Origin: Macrothele yani
Taxonomy: Eukaryota; Arthropoda; Arachnida; Araneae; Macrothelidae
NCBI GenBank assembly: GCA_039090855.1
Contig: CM076997.1
Span: 168,546,709-168,610,708 of the forward strand
Direction of reading: 5' to 3'
DNA length: 64,000 nt
The position numbers and the translations under genes were made by a program. The notes under the pieces were generated by a model. The model worked only from the letters and a program-made list of their open reading frames with translations, was not told where the DNA came from and did no database searches. Every line of letters starts with the position of its first letter. Positions within the stretch are counted from its first letter, which is position 1. Below are positions 20,121 through 30,880 of the stretch, piece after piece.

Positions 20121-23100
20121 CATCATCATCATCATCATTGTCAACCATTATCAATCCACTGCTGGACGAAGGTCTCCCCAAGTTTCCTCCACAACGGTCT
20201 GTCTTGTGCCAGTCTCCTCCATGTCACTCTCGCATACCTTCGAATTTCATCCACCCATCTCCCATGTGGTCTTCTTCTGGCTCTTTTCCTGTCCCTTGGA
20301 ATCCAATCTAAAATTTCAGCTGTCCATCGATGGTCTGTTCTTCTGGCCGTATGTTTAGCCCATTGCCATTTCAGGGATTTAACTCTGATCATGATATCTT
20401 CCACTCTTGTCATTTTTCGGATCCACGAGTTCCTCTTCTTATCTCTCCTGGTTACACCAAGCATGCACCTCTCCATGCTGCTTTGAGTTGTCAGCAGCCT
20501 TTGTATGTCTCTTTTAGTTAAGGTCCACGTCTCTGCACCATACGCAAGCACTGGAAGGATGCATTGGTCAAACACTTTTCTTTTAAGACATAATGGCATA
20601 TTGCTCTTGAAAATTATACTGTTTCTTCCAAAAGCTCTCCAGGCAAGTTTTGTACGCCGATCAATTTCTTCATCAATGTGAACTTCACTTGATATCTGTT
20701 GTCCAAGATAAACGTACGTGTCTGTTATCTCCAGCTTTTCTCCATCAATCGATAAATCTTCATTTCTTGTAAAAGCAATGAACATCACTTTTGTCTTCTG
20801 AAAGTTCATTTTTAATCCCACTTCTTTACTCTTGTCAGCAAGTTCCTGGATCATACTCTGCAGCTCTGATGGGGTAGTTGCAAAAATGACTACGTCATCA
20901 GCACAACGAAGGTGGGTTAGATAATCTCCATCAAACTTTATTCCTTTGTTTTCCCAGTTCAGTGATTGAAAGACATTTTCCAATGTAGCATTAAAGAGCT
21001 TCGGAGATATGGTGTCACCTTGTCTCACTCCCTTTCCAATTTTTATGTGTGTTGTTCTTTCAAACAGCCGAATTTTTGCACTTGCATTTTCATAGATGTT
21101 ATCAATAATATTAATGTATGCATCTTCAATACCGCAGGATTTCAGAGCCATTGTAACTGCTGATGGTTTCACCGAATCAAAGGCTTTTTCATAATCGATA
21201 AAAGCCATGCACAGTGGAAGTTCATATTCCCTCGTTCTTTCAATTAGTACTCTCAATACGTGGATATGATCTATTGTGCTGTAGCCACTCCTGAATCCAG
21301 CTTGTTCTCTCGGTTGATCCATGTCCAATGTTACCTTCAAGCGGTGTGATAGAACTTTAGTGAAGATTTTGTAAACCACTGATAGGAGGCTGATAGGTCT
21401 GTAGTGTTCCTGAGATCCTCATTGTCTCCTTTTTTATGTAGCAGGATCATTGTAGCATTGTTCCAATCTTCAGAAATCTTCCCTTCGTTAAGGCATCGAG
21501 TGAAAATTTGGGAGAGTACTGTTTTGATTTCTCCACTTGCTTTTTGTATGATGTCTACAGTAATTCCATCTTCTCCTGGAGCTTTTCGCCGCTTCATGTT
21601 CTTGATTGAATGTGCAACTTCTGCTGGGAGGACTGGTAGAACTCTGGTACTGGTACCTTTCATGATGTCTGGAGTACATGTATCATCCCTTTCATATAAT
21701 TTGGAGTAGAAATATTTTACTCTTGTCAACATTTCGCCGCTATTTCGTGTTACAGAACCATCTTCTTTTCTCAGTGCCATAATCTGTTTTCTTCCCTTAC
21801 TGAGATGTCCCTTTGCTATCTTTAGGTTTTGGTTGTTTTCAATTGTTTTCCTCACTAGTTCACAGTTGAATTTCCTTACGTCTTCAGTGATACTTTTTCG
21901 TACTGTCTTGCATAGCTCCATATATTCCACTTTGGAAGTCACATCTTCTTTAGTTTTCCTCATCTCTCTTCTTTTTTGCATCAACATTCTGGTTTTTCCT
22001 GATAATTTGTTCACATGCAACTTGTTCTGAGACCCAGCTAATTTTATTGCTGTTTCCATAAGAGCCTTGGTTATTTTTCTGTTAACTTCAGAAATATCCA
22101 CTTCTTTCGATGTTAGGCCTTCTAAAGCAGAGAATCTGTTCTTCAGTTCCAATTTGAAGGTATTATGGTGTTTTTTAAGGTTGGTTATGTCAATACATTT
22201 TGTTTGTCTTATGAGCTTGCCACGTTCGAATTTAGTGTTGAGGTGCATCTTACATCTCACCAATCTATGGTCACTACCTGTGTTGAACTTGTTTAGCACA
22301 CTGCAGTCTTCTATGACGAATTTTTTGTTACACATAATAAAATCAATTTCACTTGTCGTCCCATTTGGATGTCTCCATGTCCATTTCCTGTGTGGCTTTT
22401 TCACGAAAAAGGAGTTCAAGATGAAAAACCCTTCTGCCTATGCAAACTCAACGAGAGTATTTCCACGCTGGTATCTGTTGCCGTGACCGAATTTACCTAC
22501 TGAAGTTTCATTCTGTTGCCGTTGCCCTATTTTTGCATTAAAATCTCCCATAATTATCTTCAAGTGCTGCTTACCTTTATTATGTAGATGACGAATTTCC
22601 TCATGAAATTCTTCAATTTCTTCTTCAGGATGACTTGTGGTTGGCGCATAAGTTTGAATAATCTGAGCCTGGTATCTTCTCGAGAGTTGGATAACGAGTC
22701 GTGCAGCTCTGTCAGAGGAGCTTTCAACTTCTACAACTTTATCCTTTAGTTTCTTGTTTATTATAAATCCAACACCACTAGTTCTGCCAGTATCTGTCCC
22801 ACGATAGTAGAAGAGATGTCCACTTTTCAGTTTAATGAGATCTTCATCTTTTCTCCTTACCTCACTTAGCCCGACGATGTCCCACTTGATACTTTGTAGT
22901 TCCTCTTCCAATTCAAGAAGCCTTGAATCAGAAGATAGGGAGCGTCCATTATACGTAGCTAAGGTCAGCATCAGATGGCAGCCTAGTCCGGCCCTCCGGG
23001 GATTCTTAGCACCCTCTGCCTTCATGTCGCACTGGCCGCTGCCTTGGCCAGGTACATTCCAGCTGCCGGAGATTTAGGGCCAAGATTTAAGTTGTGAAGT

Positions 23101-23310
23101 CATTTTGGAGGGGTTTTGCCATAACGCACCACGCTGGCCAAGAGGGTTGGTGAGTGTGTGATAGCATTTCCTCTAATCCCGATGGTACAGTTATACCGCT
23201 ATTGGCGGTCGTCAGAGTCCCTTTAGTGGGAACAGGATGCACCACGAGCAGGCGGGGTTGACATTTGTCAAGGAGGGGCTGTGATGTTACGCATCACCTG
23301 ACCTTACATC
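20121..23310 (-). mobile_element. RTE retrotransposon copy B, full length, with 10-bp target-site duplication
   Basis: TCGACTGTGT flanks the copy on both sides (20111-20120 and 23311-23320). This fixes the element's true ends: the 5' end reads GATGTAAGGTCAGGTGATGC and the 3' end is a (TGA)n tail right after the ORF stop. Length 3,190 bp, matching copies E and F. The target was the right TIR of a Tc1. Confidence 0.95.
20141..23025 (-). pseudogene. RTE endonuclease/reverse transcriptase ORF of copy B, broken
   Basis: Reads through the same domains as copies D and E. The APE-like endonuclease at 22438-23025 has LATYNGRSL, GLSEVRRK and IIMGDFNAKIG. An in-frame TAG at 22435-22437 replaces a Glu codon. 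Frame 21337-22419 carries SEIDFIMC, SDHRLV and the RT fingers. A 2-base insertion near 21400 shifts it to 20141-21379. That frame has MAFIDYEKAFDSVKPS, VRQGDTISPKLFN, CADDVVIFA (Phe to Cys before the catalytic Asp pair) and the C-terminal HGRWVDEIRRYARV. The upstream ATG used in D and E is followed here by an early stop. Confidence 0.92.
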
Positions 23311-23332
23311 TCGACTGTGTATATATACATAT

Positions 23333-24330
23333 ATGGTAACTCTCCGTGCAGCAACTATCCGGCGTGGTATCAATTCAATAAAATGCCGGAAGCAGTTGGG
23401 AGGAATGAGCAACCAAGCTGTGTGTAATGAAGTCTTCAAAGCAGGCATGGAGGTGATTGGTGTATTCAGATGCCTGATATGCAGTTCCATATTGTCTCAC
23501 AGGTGCGTTATGGGATTGATATCTGGGAAATCGGATGCCAATCGCTTTACTAGAAGTCTGAGCTATGTTCCTCAAAACATTCCTGCACAACATTGGACCT
23601 GTTGCTGGGCGCACGGTCATCTTGGAAGACACTTTCGCCATTCAGGAAAAAGTACAACATTGCTGATTTTACAGAGCCAGCAAACACTTGATGATAGTGT
23701 ACACCAGTCATACGCTGTTACACATGCACCAGGGTCTGTGTTCTTCCCAGGAAAATATGCCCCACCCAATACAACCGCCTCCAAGGGCTTGCACTGTGGA
23801 AACAATGCTAGATGGATCCTCTGCGCCAAATACGCCATGAACCATCCACTGAATGGAGCAACAATCTCAAAACATAAGACTAGTACATTTTCTCCAGTCA
23901 TCCGACGTCCAACTTGTATGGTCTTTGCACCAGGAGGAGTCTTTTGCGCCAATGAACCGTGGTTAGGAGAGTATGACGTCAGGGTCTTTTCTTGTTATAG
24001 CGCATGCGTCTGAACGTGCAGCGCATGGTCATGACAGATACTGTTCCGGGTTGACCTCTGTTGTGTTGGGTAGTCATCTGTTGAACAGTGCTGCGTCTGG
24101 TAGCCTGTACTAGTCGTCGTACCCGGCGCTCACCACTCATGCCAACCTTTTGCTGTCGTGTACAGTTTTGCCTCCGGGTCTTTGTTTGACTATTTTCACG
24201 CCAGTCCTGATACACTTTAAATACGGCGGCTTCCGAACGACCCACCAGTTTAGTCGTTTAGAAATCGAAGCACTGACTCACAGAGCTCCAAAAATCTGTC
24301 CTTTCTCAAAGTCCGATAAAACCTTCCGTT
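23333..24330 (-). pseudogene. Tc1-like transposase, minus strand, left end missing
   Basis: Minus-strand start near 24340 (MGKRKVLSDFEKGQIF), an HTH with VYQDWRENSQTKTRR, then MSGERRVRRLVQATRRSTVQ, PGAKTIQVGRRMTGENVLVL, GGAYFPGKNTD and finally LASDFPDINPITHL with NCFRHFIELIPRRIVAARR. PDINPITHL stands for PDLNPIEHLW, with the catalytic Glu replaced by Thr. Several frameshifts. The C-terminal tail runs into the TATATAC sequence beside the neighbouring Tc1 end and no left TIR is visible. Confidence 0.7.
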
Positions 24331-24636
24331 TACCCATCACGCTCCGAACTGTATTATCTACTGCTCTTTTATGATCAAGTATTTGTAATTTTCTAGTAGG
24401 ACTTCCGTCCACAGTGAGTAGAGTTTAAGTCTCAGCCACCTACAGCGAGATCGCCTTTTGGGCAGGACATAGAAACGGAAGGAATGAGAGCAAGTCTAGT
24501 GACTTTGACAGAACAGTTTGTAGTGAAATTAGAGTAGAGTAGATGGCGCCACCGTACAAGTACGATATTGCACATAGAGGGGTGAGAGAGTTTCAGGGGG
24601 TACATAGGAAAGGATACCCATTTAATCAGTGGTTCC
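24331..24636. other. Unassigned sequence
   Basis: No recognisable gene; it probably includes the outer end of the preceding Tc1, but I cannot place a TIR. Confidence 0.35.
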
Positions 24637-24795
24637 AGCCTGGAGGGCCGTCACTTACCGTGCTCGTCCGATGCACGGCGGATATTAAGCGATTGTTAGT
24701 AAATCACACCATGTCCGAAAGATCAGCTCAGGCTTGAACCTGGGGACCTTGCATCGATAGTCTGAATCACTAACCACTAAGCCATCCGCGGCTCA
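24637..24795 (-). repeat. tRNA-derived SINE, second family, minus strand
   Basis: On the minus strand it starts GAGCCGCGGATGGCTTAGTG (A box TGGCTTAGTGGTTAGTG), with B box GGTTCAAGCC about 40 bp later, followed by a non-tRNA body with TTTCGGACATGG. Head and body differ from the other SINE families in the window. Confidence 0.65.
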
Positions 24796-24860
24796 ATATT
24801 ATATACTGCTCCACTCACATCTTGTATATATATTACAATATAAAACACAGTATATTAAAT

Positions 24861-25450
24861 TTTATCTTGGGCAGCAGATATCAAGTGAAAACCACATTGA
24901 TGAAGAAATTAATCGGCGTATAAAACTTGGATGGCGAGCTTTTGGAAGAAACAGTACAATTTTTAAAAGCAGTATGACATTATGTCTCAAAAGAAAAGTG
25001 TTTAATCAATGCATCCTGCCAGTGTTTACGTATGGAGCAGAGACATGGACCTTAACTAAAAAAGACATACAAAGACTACATACAACTCAAAGACGTATAG
25101 AGAGATGCATGTTTGGTGTAACCAGGAAAGATAAGAAGAGGAACTTGTGGATAAGGGAAATGACAGGAGTGGACGACGTCATGACCAGAGTGAAACCACT
25201 AAATAGGCAATGGGCTGGACATGTTGCCAGAAGAACGGACCACCGATGGACAACCGAAATTTTAGACTGGATTCCAAGGGACAGGAAAAGACCCAGAAGG
25301 AGACCCCATGGGAGATGGATGGATGAAATTCGAAAGCATGCCGGAGTGACGTGGAAGAGACAGGCTCAAGAAAGAGAATTGTGGAAGAAACTTGGGGAGA
25401 CCTTCATCCAGCAGTGGATTGATAATGGTTGATGATGATGATGATGATAT
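24861..25450 (+). pseudogene. RTE retrotransposon fragment C (3' end only)
   Basis: A 5'-truncated copy starting at the equivalent of VYLGQQISSE. The open frame 24974-25432 (about 152 codons) is the C-terminal region: LKRKVFNQCILPVFTYGAET, WTLTKKDIQRLHTTQRR, RKDKKRNLWIREMTGVDDVM, HGRWMDEIRKHAGVTWKR and QQWIDNG at the stop. It ends in (GAT)n. No catalytic RT residues remain. Upstream is AT-rich sequence, as expected of an aborted reverse-transcription insertion. Confidence 0.93.
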
Positions 25451-25544
25451 TAAATACGTACATTAAATATATGATTAAAATATTTTGTTTTCTTTTGCTA
25501 TTATTTTACAGTGAGAAACAATACAGAACGTATTGGTACATACA

Positions 25545-25698
25545 GATACGTATTTTCATTTTAAAAGACAGTATATACAACGTACGTATTTTCATTTTAA
25601 AAGACAGTATATATACAACGTACGTATTTTCATTTTAAAAGACAGTATATACAACGTACGTATTTTCATTTTAAAAGACAGTATATACAACGTACGTA
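25545..25698. repeat. 36-bp minisatellite, about four units
   Basis: Near-identical units GTACGTATTTTCATTTTAAA...TATACAAC repeat four times; one unit has an extra TA. Confidence 0.95.
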
Positions 25699-26249
25699 TT
25701 TTGATGCATGTTTAAACATACGCACATTACAATAAAAGATACTTATTGCACCATGAAATTTAAAACGAATGTACTTTCTTTGCACTCATTATTTAATGAA
25801 ATCAATCAGAAGTTTTTGGTTGCAAAAATCTGATTAAAGCGAAGAGAGGGGTTTTTTCCTATTTTTTTTTTTTTTTTTTGCAATTCGTACCATGATTTTT
25901 TTTATTTATTTTTAAATCTCCACTAATGCTAATTCCTCGCATTCTCTTCGTTTAGAGAAATCTTTTGTAACTCTTCACTACACTTTACAGCTTCTGTAAA
26001 AAAAAAAACCAAACATATTCTACAACTTCATCAGATTGTTCAACAATCAAATCGATTTCATCCCATGACTACAAAGCACGAACTTCCGACCATGGCCACT
26101 ATTACAGCCTTTTCAGCTGGTAATCACTGCGAAAGGGTTAGTGTCAATCATCCACAAAAATGACCGCTTTGAATAAGAAAGATAAGGGGTAAAACAACGC
26201 TTTCTGATGCGCAGGTTCACTCCCAACTCCGCTTTCTGATGGTTCACTC
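25699..26249. other. Unassigned sequence ending in a short repeat
   Basis: AT-rich with a long T tract (25862-25879). Its last 50 bp hold two copies of CGCTTTCTGATG...GTTCACTC; a third lies beyond the hAT MITE at about 26686-26710. Confidence 0.5.
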
Positions 26250-26674
26250 TAGAGATGAGCTCTGGCCCGGGCTCAGAATTCATTAACATAATTCATTGGC
26301 CCGGGGTTGGACGGGCTCAGAATTCATTAACTACCGAAAAGCCCGGGACCGGGCTCGGAATTACACGTCTTGAATTTCATTATCGTAACTGATTTAACAC
26401 GTGTAATTCTGAGTAGTATTATGCGTAGTATTTCTAAAAACATATTAATATTGTGAAGTGGATTAACTGAACTAAACTTTTTAAACTAATGATTTTTTAA
26501 CTAATCCTTGCTTGGGCGATATCTTTGGCCAGTTTATAATGCATAAATGCAAGCCTTGATAAGCACAATTTTCCATGAATCCGGGCCCGGGCGGGCCCGA
26601 GCTCAGCAAATACATGTAATCAAAGAAAGCGGGCCGGGCCCAGGCTTTTGAAATTGAGCCCGAACTCATCCCTA
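26250..26674. mobile_element. Non-autonomous hAT element (MITE), 425 bp, 8-bp target duplication
   Basis: GTTCACTC flanks the element at 26242-26249 and 26675-26682. The ends TAGAGATGAGCTCTGG and, reverse complemented, TAGGGATGAGTTCGGG form an imperfect TIR of about 16 bp. An 8-bp duplication with TAGGGATG-like ends is the hAT signature. The interior has GC-rich GGCCCGGGCTC blocks near both ends and no coding capacity. Confidence 0.85.
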
Positions 26675-27091
26675 GTTCACTCCCCGCTTTCTGATGCGCA
26701 GGTTCACTCCGAACATTGTTCATTGCCTCTTTGATGCACAGGTATTCATCGATCGTAATGAAATTCTTTGCATTTCTTTCACATTTCAGACAAGCAGTTA
26801 GTCCGAAAATAGAGTAAAAATCTCCTTCTGAAATGACAGTGAATACCCATTTTGTTTAAAAGCTGTTTATCTCATTCTAAGAAGAAAACATCATCATATT
26901 AGCACAGAGCAGTAGTTTTTGTAATAGAGATTTGGAGGACAAAAGGTACCCTATTTCCGTCCAAAGAAGCTAAATAAAATCGTTTCGGTAAAAATTTACC
27001 GATTTTTGTTCTTGGACGTTCATGTTTTAATTGTTTTATGACGAAGATCGTTGCTCGTTATTCGAAAAGTACCTATTTGGAAATAAATATA

Positions 27092-28269
27092 CACCGACGA
27101 GCCATTATATTATGACCACCTACCTAATAAGCTGTAGGGCCCCCTTTTGCTCGCAAAACAGCGGCCACTCGGCGAGGCATCGATTCGATGAGGCTATCCT
27201 CGGGTATCTGGTACCATAATATCAACAGCAGGTCCTCCAGTTCCAGTGCATTTCGGGTGGTGAGGATTTCGCGTGAACCCACTTTTCCCACTCGAACCAC
27301 AAATGTTCGATTGGGTTCATGTCAGGTGAATTTGGTTGCCTGGGAATTGACAGAAAGTCACCAGCCTTTCCTTCAAACCACTCTTTGACGATTCTGGCAG
27401 TGTGGCATGGCGCATTATCCTGTTGGTAATGGCCATCACCAGCAGGAAACACAGTTACCATGAATGGGTGAACTCGGTCCGCAACGATATTCAGATACCT
27501 GACAGCTGTCAGGGATTGCGCTATTGGGATAATGGGGCCTAAAGTGTCCCAAGAAAACATCGCCCACAGCATAACAACTCCGCCGCCCGCCTGTTTCCGA
27601 CCAACAGTGCATCCAGGTGCCATAACCACCGTTGGCAATGGCACCTACGTGATGCACCACGAATCTTGATTCGTCAGATCAGGCCGCTTTCTTCCAATCA
27701 TCTACGGTCCAATCTCAATGATCTTGGGCCCATTTCGTGCGCTGTTGGCGATGACGTGCAGTGAGCATGGAGACCAGGCTGGGTCTAGGGCTACATAGTT
27801 CCGTGCGGAAGAAGGCTGCTATGAACTGTGTGCTGTGACACATTGCCCTGATCGGCACAGTTGCATCTGTGGGGGATTTGTCGCACTGTATCCCTGCGGT
27901 TGCTGTGAACATTGCGTGACAGTCTCGGAATCAATGAGCTGCGGACGACACACGGCTGAAGACGGCTCGTCGTTTGACATTATTTGCACCACTTTGTATA
28001 CGTACTCACTACAGCGGCAAGTGAACAACCCACACGCCGCGCCGTTTCCGAGATCGAAGTTCCGAAGCGCCGTGCCACCACAATTTGTCTTTTATCAAAC
28101 TCCAATAAATCAGCAGCTTTTCCCATTCTGACTCCGAACACTCTACTAACCGAAAGCCGGTTCACGTGTTGTATATACTGCTATGTGAACTTCACCTACT
28201 CCACCGTTCGGTCTCCAGGCGCGCTCATTTCTCTAGGCTGGGAGTAGTCCTACTCGAAAGTCATCGGTG
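27092..28269 (-). mobile_element. Tc1-like transposon, nearly complete
   Basis: CACCGACGAG (27092) and the reverse complement of the right end, CACCGATGAC, form a short TIR; TA lies outside both ends (27090-27091, 28270-28271). Length about 1.18 kb, usual for Tc1 families with short TIRs. Confidence 0.8.
27222..28126 (-). pseudogene. Tc1-like transposase, catalytic triad kept but reading frame broken
   Basis: The start at 28126 gives MGKAADLLEFDKRQIVVARR, the family's usual N terminus and HTH (SISETARRVGCSLAAVVSTY). Middle pieces are shifted. About 27660-27690 reads stop, then SDESRFVVHH: the Trp before the first catalytic Asp box has become TGA. The clean frame 27222-27644 carries GRKQAGGGVVMLWAMFSWDT, ADRVHPFMVTVFPAGDG, YQQDNAPCHTARIVKEWFEG (second Asp) and NSPDMNPIEHLWFEWEKW (catalytic Glu). 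It is fairly young but cannot be translated whole. Confidence 0.88.
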
Positions 28270-29566
28270 TACATATCGGCCAGACATAACTTTCGGGACT
28301 GTCAGCTAAATGGAGGTGTCAGCTGTTCGGGGCTGTTACTTGAAAAGATTTTGCCGTATTGCTTTCATAATTTTCATGTGCTCACTGCGTCAATGTGACT
28401 GTGATTCACCGTTTGTCTTATTCTCAGCACATCGCACACATAATCGTGTCGTGATGTGTCATGCCGGACAGTCACCTTTAAACCGAACTCAAAATTGCAG
28501 TACTTAACGGAGTTTTACCGTGGCCGCAGCAGTTCTGCAATTTATATGACAGAAGACAAAGAAGCTTCTCAATTTGCTTTCATTTCAATGTTTGTTCAAT
28601 TTGTAGAGTTATTCTAATCTATCAAATTTATTACATTTCCAAAGTGTTAGGGCTAATTTATTTGCTTTATGGTTATCAAGAAGAGAACATTTAAAATTAA
28701 ATAATTCGTGGAATAGCAGAAATGACAATTTAACTACACTAAACACGAAAGTTGAGATCTGGTCGAAAACTAACTGCAAAAATTAACGGTATTAAAATTA
28801 AATTTCGAAAATACGGACGTTAAAATATTTTAGTCCGTTTCTCTCTTCTCCAATGAAGAATTTTTTTTATAAGACTAAGTGAAACCCAAATAATTATCAT
28901 TCGGACCTGGATGAGGATTTAGTCAGTTCATTTGAAAAAGGGAATTTAATTATAGCACATTGTAATTATAACTGTATTTAGAAACCTAAGGTACAGTATA
29001 GATATCAGATGACAAAACAAATTTCGTAGACTTCAGCTGTACCTTCTCATACACAAAACATGGAATGTATCATAGATCAGCCCACTGGTGTTTATTCGAG
29101 AGTTTTGTTGCGAAAATCAATAAATGTCAAAATGATAAATGAATGAATGAGAAATAAAGAGCATTCGGTCTGTGTCAGTAAATAACAAACCACGATCTGC
29201 AGGTCTTTACGGCAACGAGGAAGGCGTGGCAGTTTTCCAGGAAACATTTCAAATGAGAACATAAAATTCACTGCGAGTACGCGAAGCTGCTTTATTAAAC
29301 ATCCATAATCGTCAATATGGCTGCTTTACTTATTTATTTTTCATGTAATTAAAAAATCAAACTCCTAAGCACGTAAGTTTAATGCAGTAGCCCCAAATTT
29401 GCTTCATACTGCCGGAATTAAATAGACTTCTGATAGCCGCATTGCCAATTGACATTTTGCTTTGTTGCATCATCTTCAATCCCAAACAATGCAAGAAAAC
29501 TATCAATATTTTAATTATTCGTAACTAGAACAAAAAAAAAATGCCCGAGTGGTTCTGTTTTTTTCC
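28270..29566. other. Unassigned AT-rich sequence
   Basis: About 1.3 kb with no transposon motif, no long open frame (best 65 codons at 28310-28507) and no repeat I recognise. It is the longest plain stretch in the left half. Confidence 0.45.
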
Positions 29567-29622
29567 TGGAACCAATGGCTCTAAATAAGAGACAGTTAGC
29601 CTTTCAGATGTTAACGGACTGG
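29567..29622 (+). repeat. SINE tail fragment, weak
   Basis: TTCCTGGAACCAATGGCTCT and AATAAGAGACAGT resemble the tail of the tRNA-derived SINE at 57373-57592. Short and diverged. Confidence 0.4.
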
Positions 29623-30298
29623 TTAAGCCCTCATCCAAAACAGAAAACACTTCCACAAAGTGTGCGTAAAACTGCAACACAGTAGCTGCCCTGTGAAGCA
29701 TTTGTTATCTTCTTATCGGTATGATAAGCAATCTATTGGTATGTGCCATTCTTCTGTGTGATCTTGATAAAACTGCCTTATAACTTTCCATGCCTAGAGG
29801 CCCAGGAGAGCGTAATTCTTCATAAAACTCTTCATTGTAGCAACATATTCTAGAAACAGTAGTTGAAGAACGTACAGTTTAATAACATGATACAATTAGT
29901 CTTAAAAGTTGCGTATCAAAAGAAACGCAATGTTTACCTACAACTGTTGGCGACTTAATCCTACATTTGCTGAAAGTAATTTTCAGTCATCAATCCTACT
30001 TTTAATAAAACATTTTTTCATCCTTTAAATGTCGACTATTCCCATTGAGAAATTTTTAGGTTTTTTTTTTTTTTTTTTTGTCTTGTAGGCTGAGAATTTT
30101 GGGGATGTCTTATCCTGATGACTAATTTCCATATTTTAAAATGATATCAGTTTTGTAACTTACTTTAAAAAAAAGTAATATTTTAAGTCAGAGTTTTGTC
30201 ATAAACAATGTTTCCACAGTTTGTTTGTTTTTTCAACTTCCCAAGTTTTAGCTTTATACGAACTTCACAAAGTAGCGTTTTTTTTTTGGTTTTTTTAG
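29623..30298. other. Unassigned AT-rich sequence
   Basis: No gene seen. Contains a T19-20 tract near 30060. Confidence 0.4.
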
Positions 30299-30512
30299 TG
30301 GAGGTTTAACGACCACTGTGAACAACTCAATGGGCTATAGGCAGTCGCCCGTCCCGAATTTAGGGACACTGGTTCTAGAGAAGGGAGAGAGCCAGTGCCG
30401 TAAGACAAACACAACACCCATGCCTCACCGGAATTCGAAACCGGGCCCCTTTCGGACGAATGATCAGAGGCCATCGCTTAGACCAACGCGCCACCGGGGC
30501 GGCAAAGCAGCT
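30299..30512 (-). repeat. tRNA-derived SINE, full length, minus strand
   Basis: On the minus strand: head with A box near 30495 (TGGCGCGTTGGTCTAAGCG), B box around CCGGTTTCGAATTCCGG, body with CTTGTCTTACGGCACTGGCT, and 3' part AATTCGGGACGGGCGACTGC. Same family as 57373-57592 and 7796-8003. Confidence 0.85.
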
Positions 30513-30848
30513 TTCATATCGCCAAAACAAAACAAAGGTTTATCCTGATCAGTACAAAATCGTATTGTATGTGAACTTCTGATTACTGTATTGACGACGA
30601 TTATAACAAACAACTGCCTCCGCTGTTGGCTTTTTTAAACAGTGACTTAAATCGCGAAAAGATACCGTTGAGTAAATCCAAAAAAGTAGTCGTGCTTTTT
30701 AATGTGAGCTCTTAATCAAGAAAATAAAACTTATATATATATATAGGTTCAAATAGAAATCATATAAACGTATTACGGAAACGTATAATTTACTCACTTA
30801 CAGAAAGTGTTAAAACTGTCGGTTTCTATTTATATACATATTCCGGTT
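30513..30848. other. Unassigned sequence
   Basis: No gene or named repeat apart from a short TATATA tract near 30735. Confidence 0.4.
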
Positions 30849-30880
30849 TCTTATATATATATATATATATATATATATAA
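30849..30880. repeat. (TA)n microsatellite at the 5' edge of RTE copy D
   Basis: About fifteen TA repeats run directly into AACCCGCTTGG, the truncated start of copy D. Confidence 0.95.

Larger units (their letters stand above)
18910..23319 (-). mobile_element. Tc1-like transposon interrupted by RTE copy B
   Basis: Left end CACGATCAAGTCACATTACT (18910). The right end, reverse complemented, reads CACAGTCGAGTCACATTATT. RTE copy B (20121-23310) is inserted in the last bases of the right TIR, so the final TCGACTGTG plus TA reappears at 23311-23321. TA flanks the left end at 18908-18909. Without the insertion the element is about 1.2 kb. Confidence 0.85.

Noticed and set aside
20141..23025. A host craniofacial-development-protein-like gene
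   Set aside because: The sequence is an RTE retrotransposon with its own 5' leader, (GAT)n tail and target-site duplication; CFDP2-like names for such ORFs come from domesticated BovB endonuclease.
24740..24795. tRNA gene on the minus strand
   Set aside because: A and B boxes are present, but the 3' acceptor strand does not pair and a SINE body follows directly.
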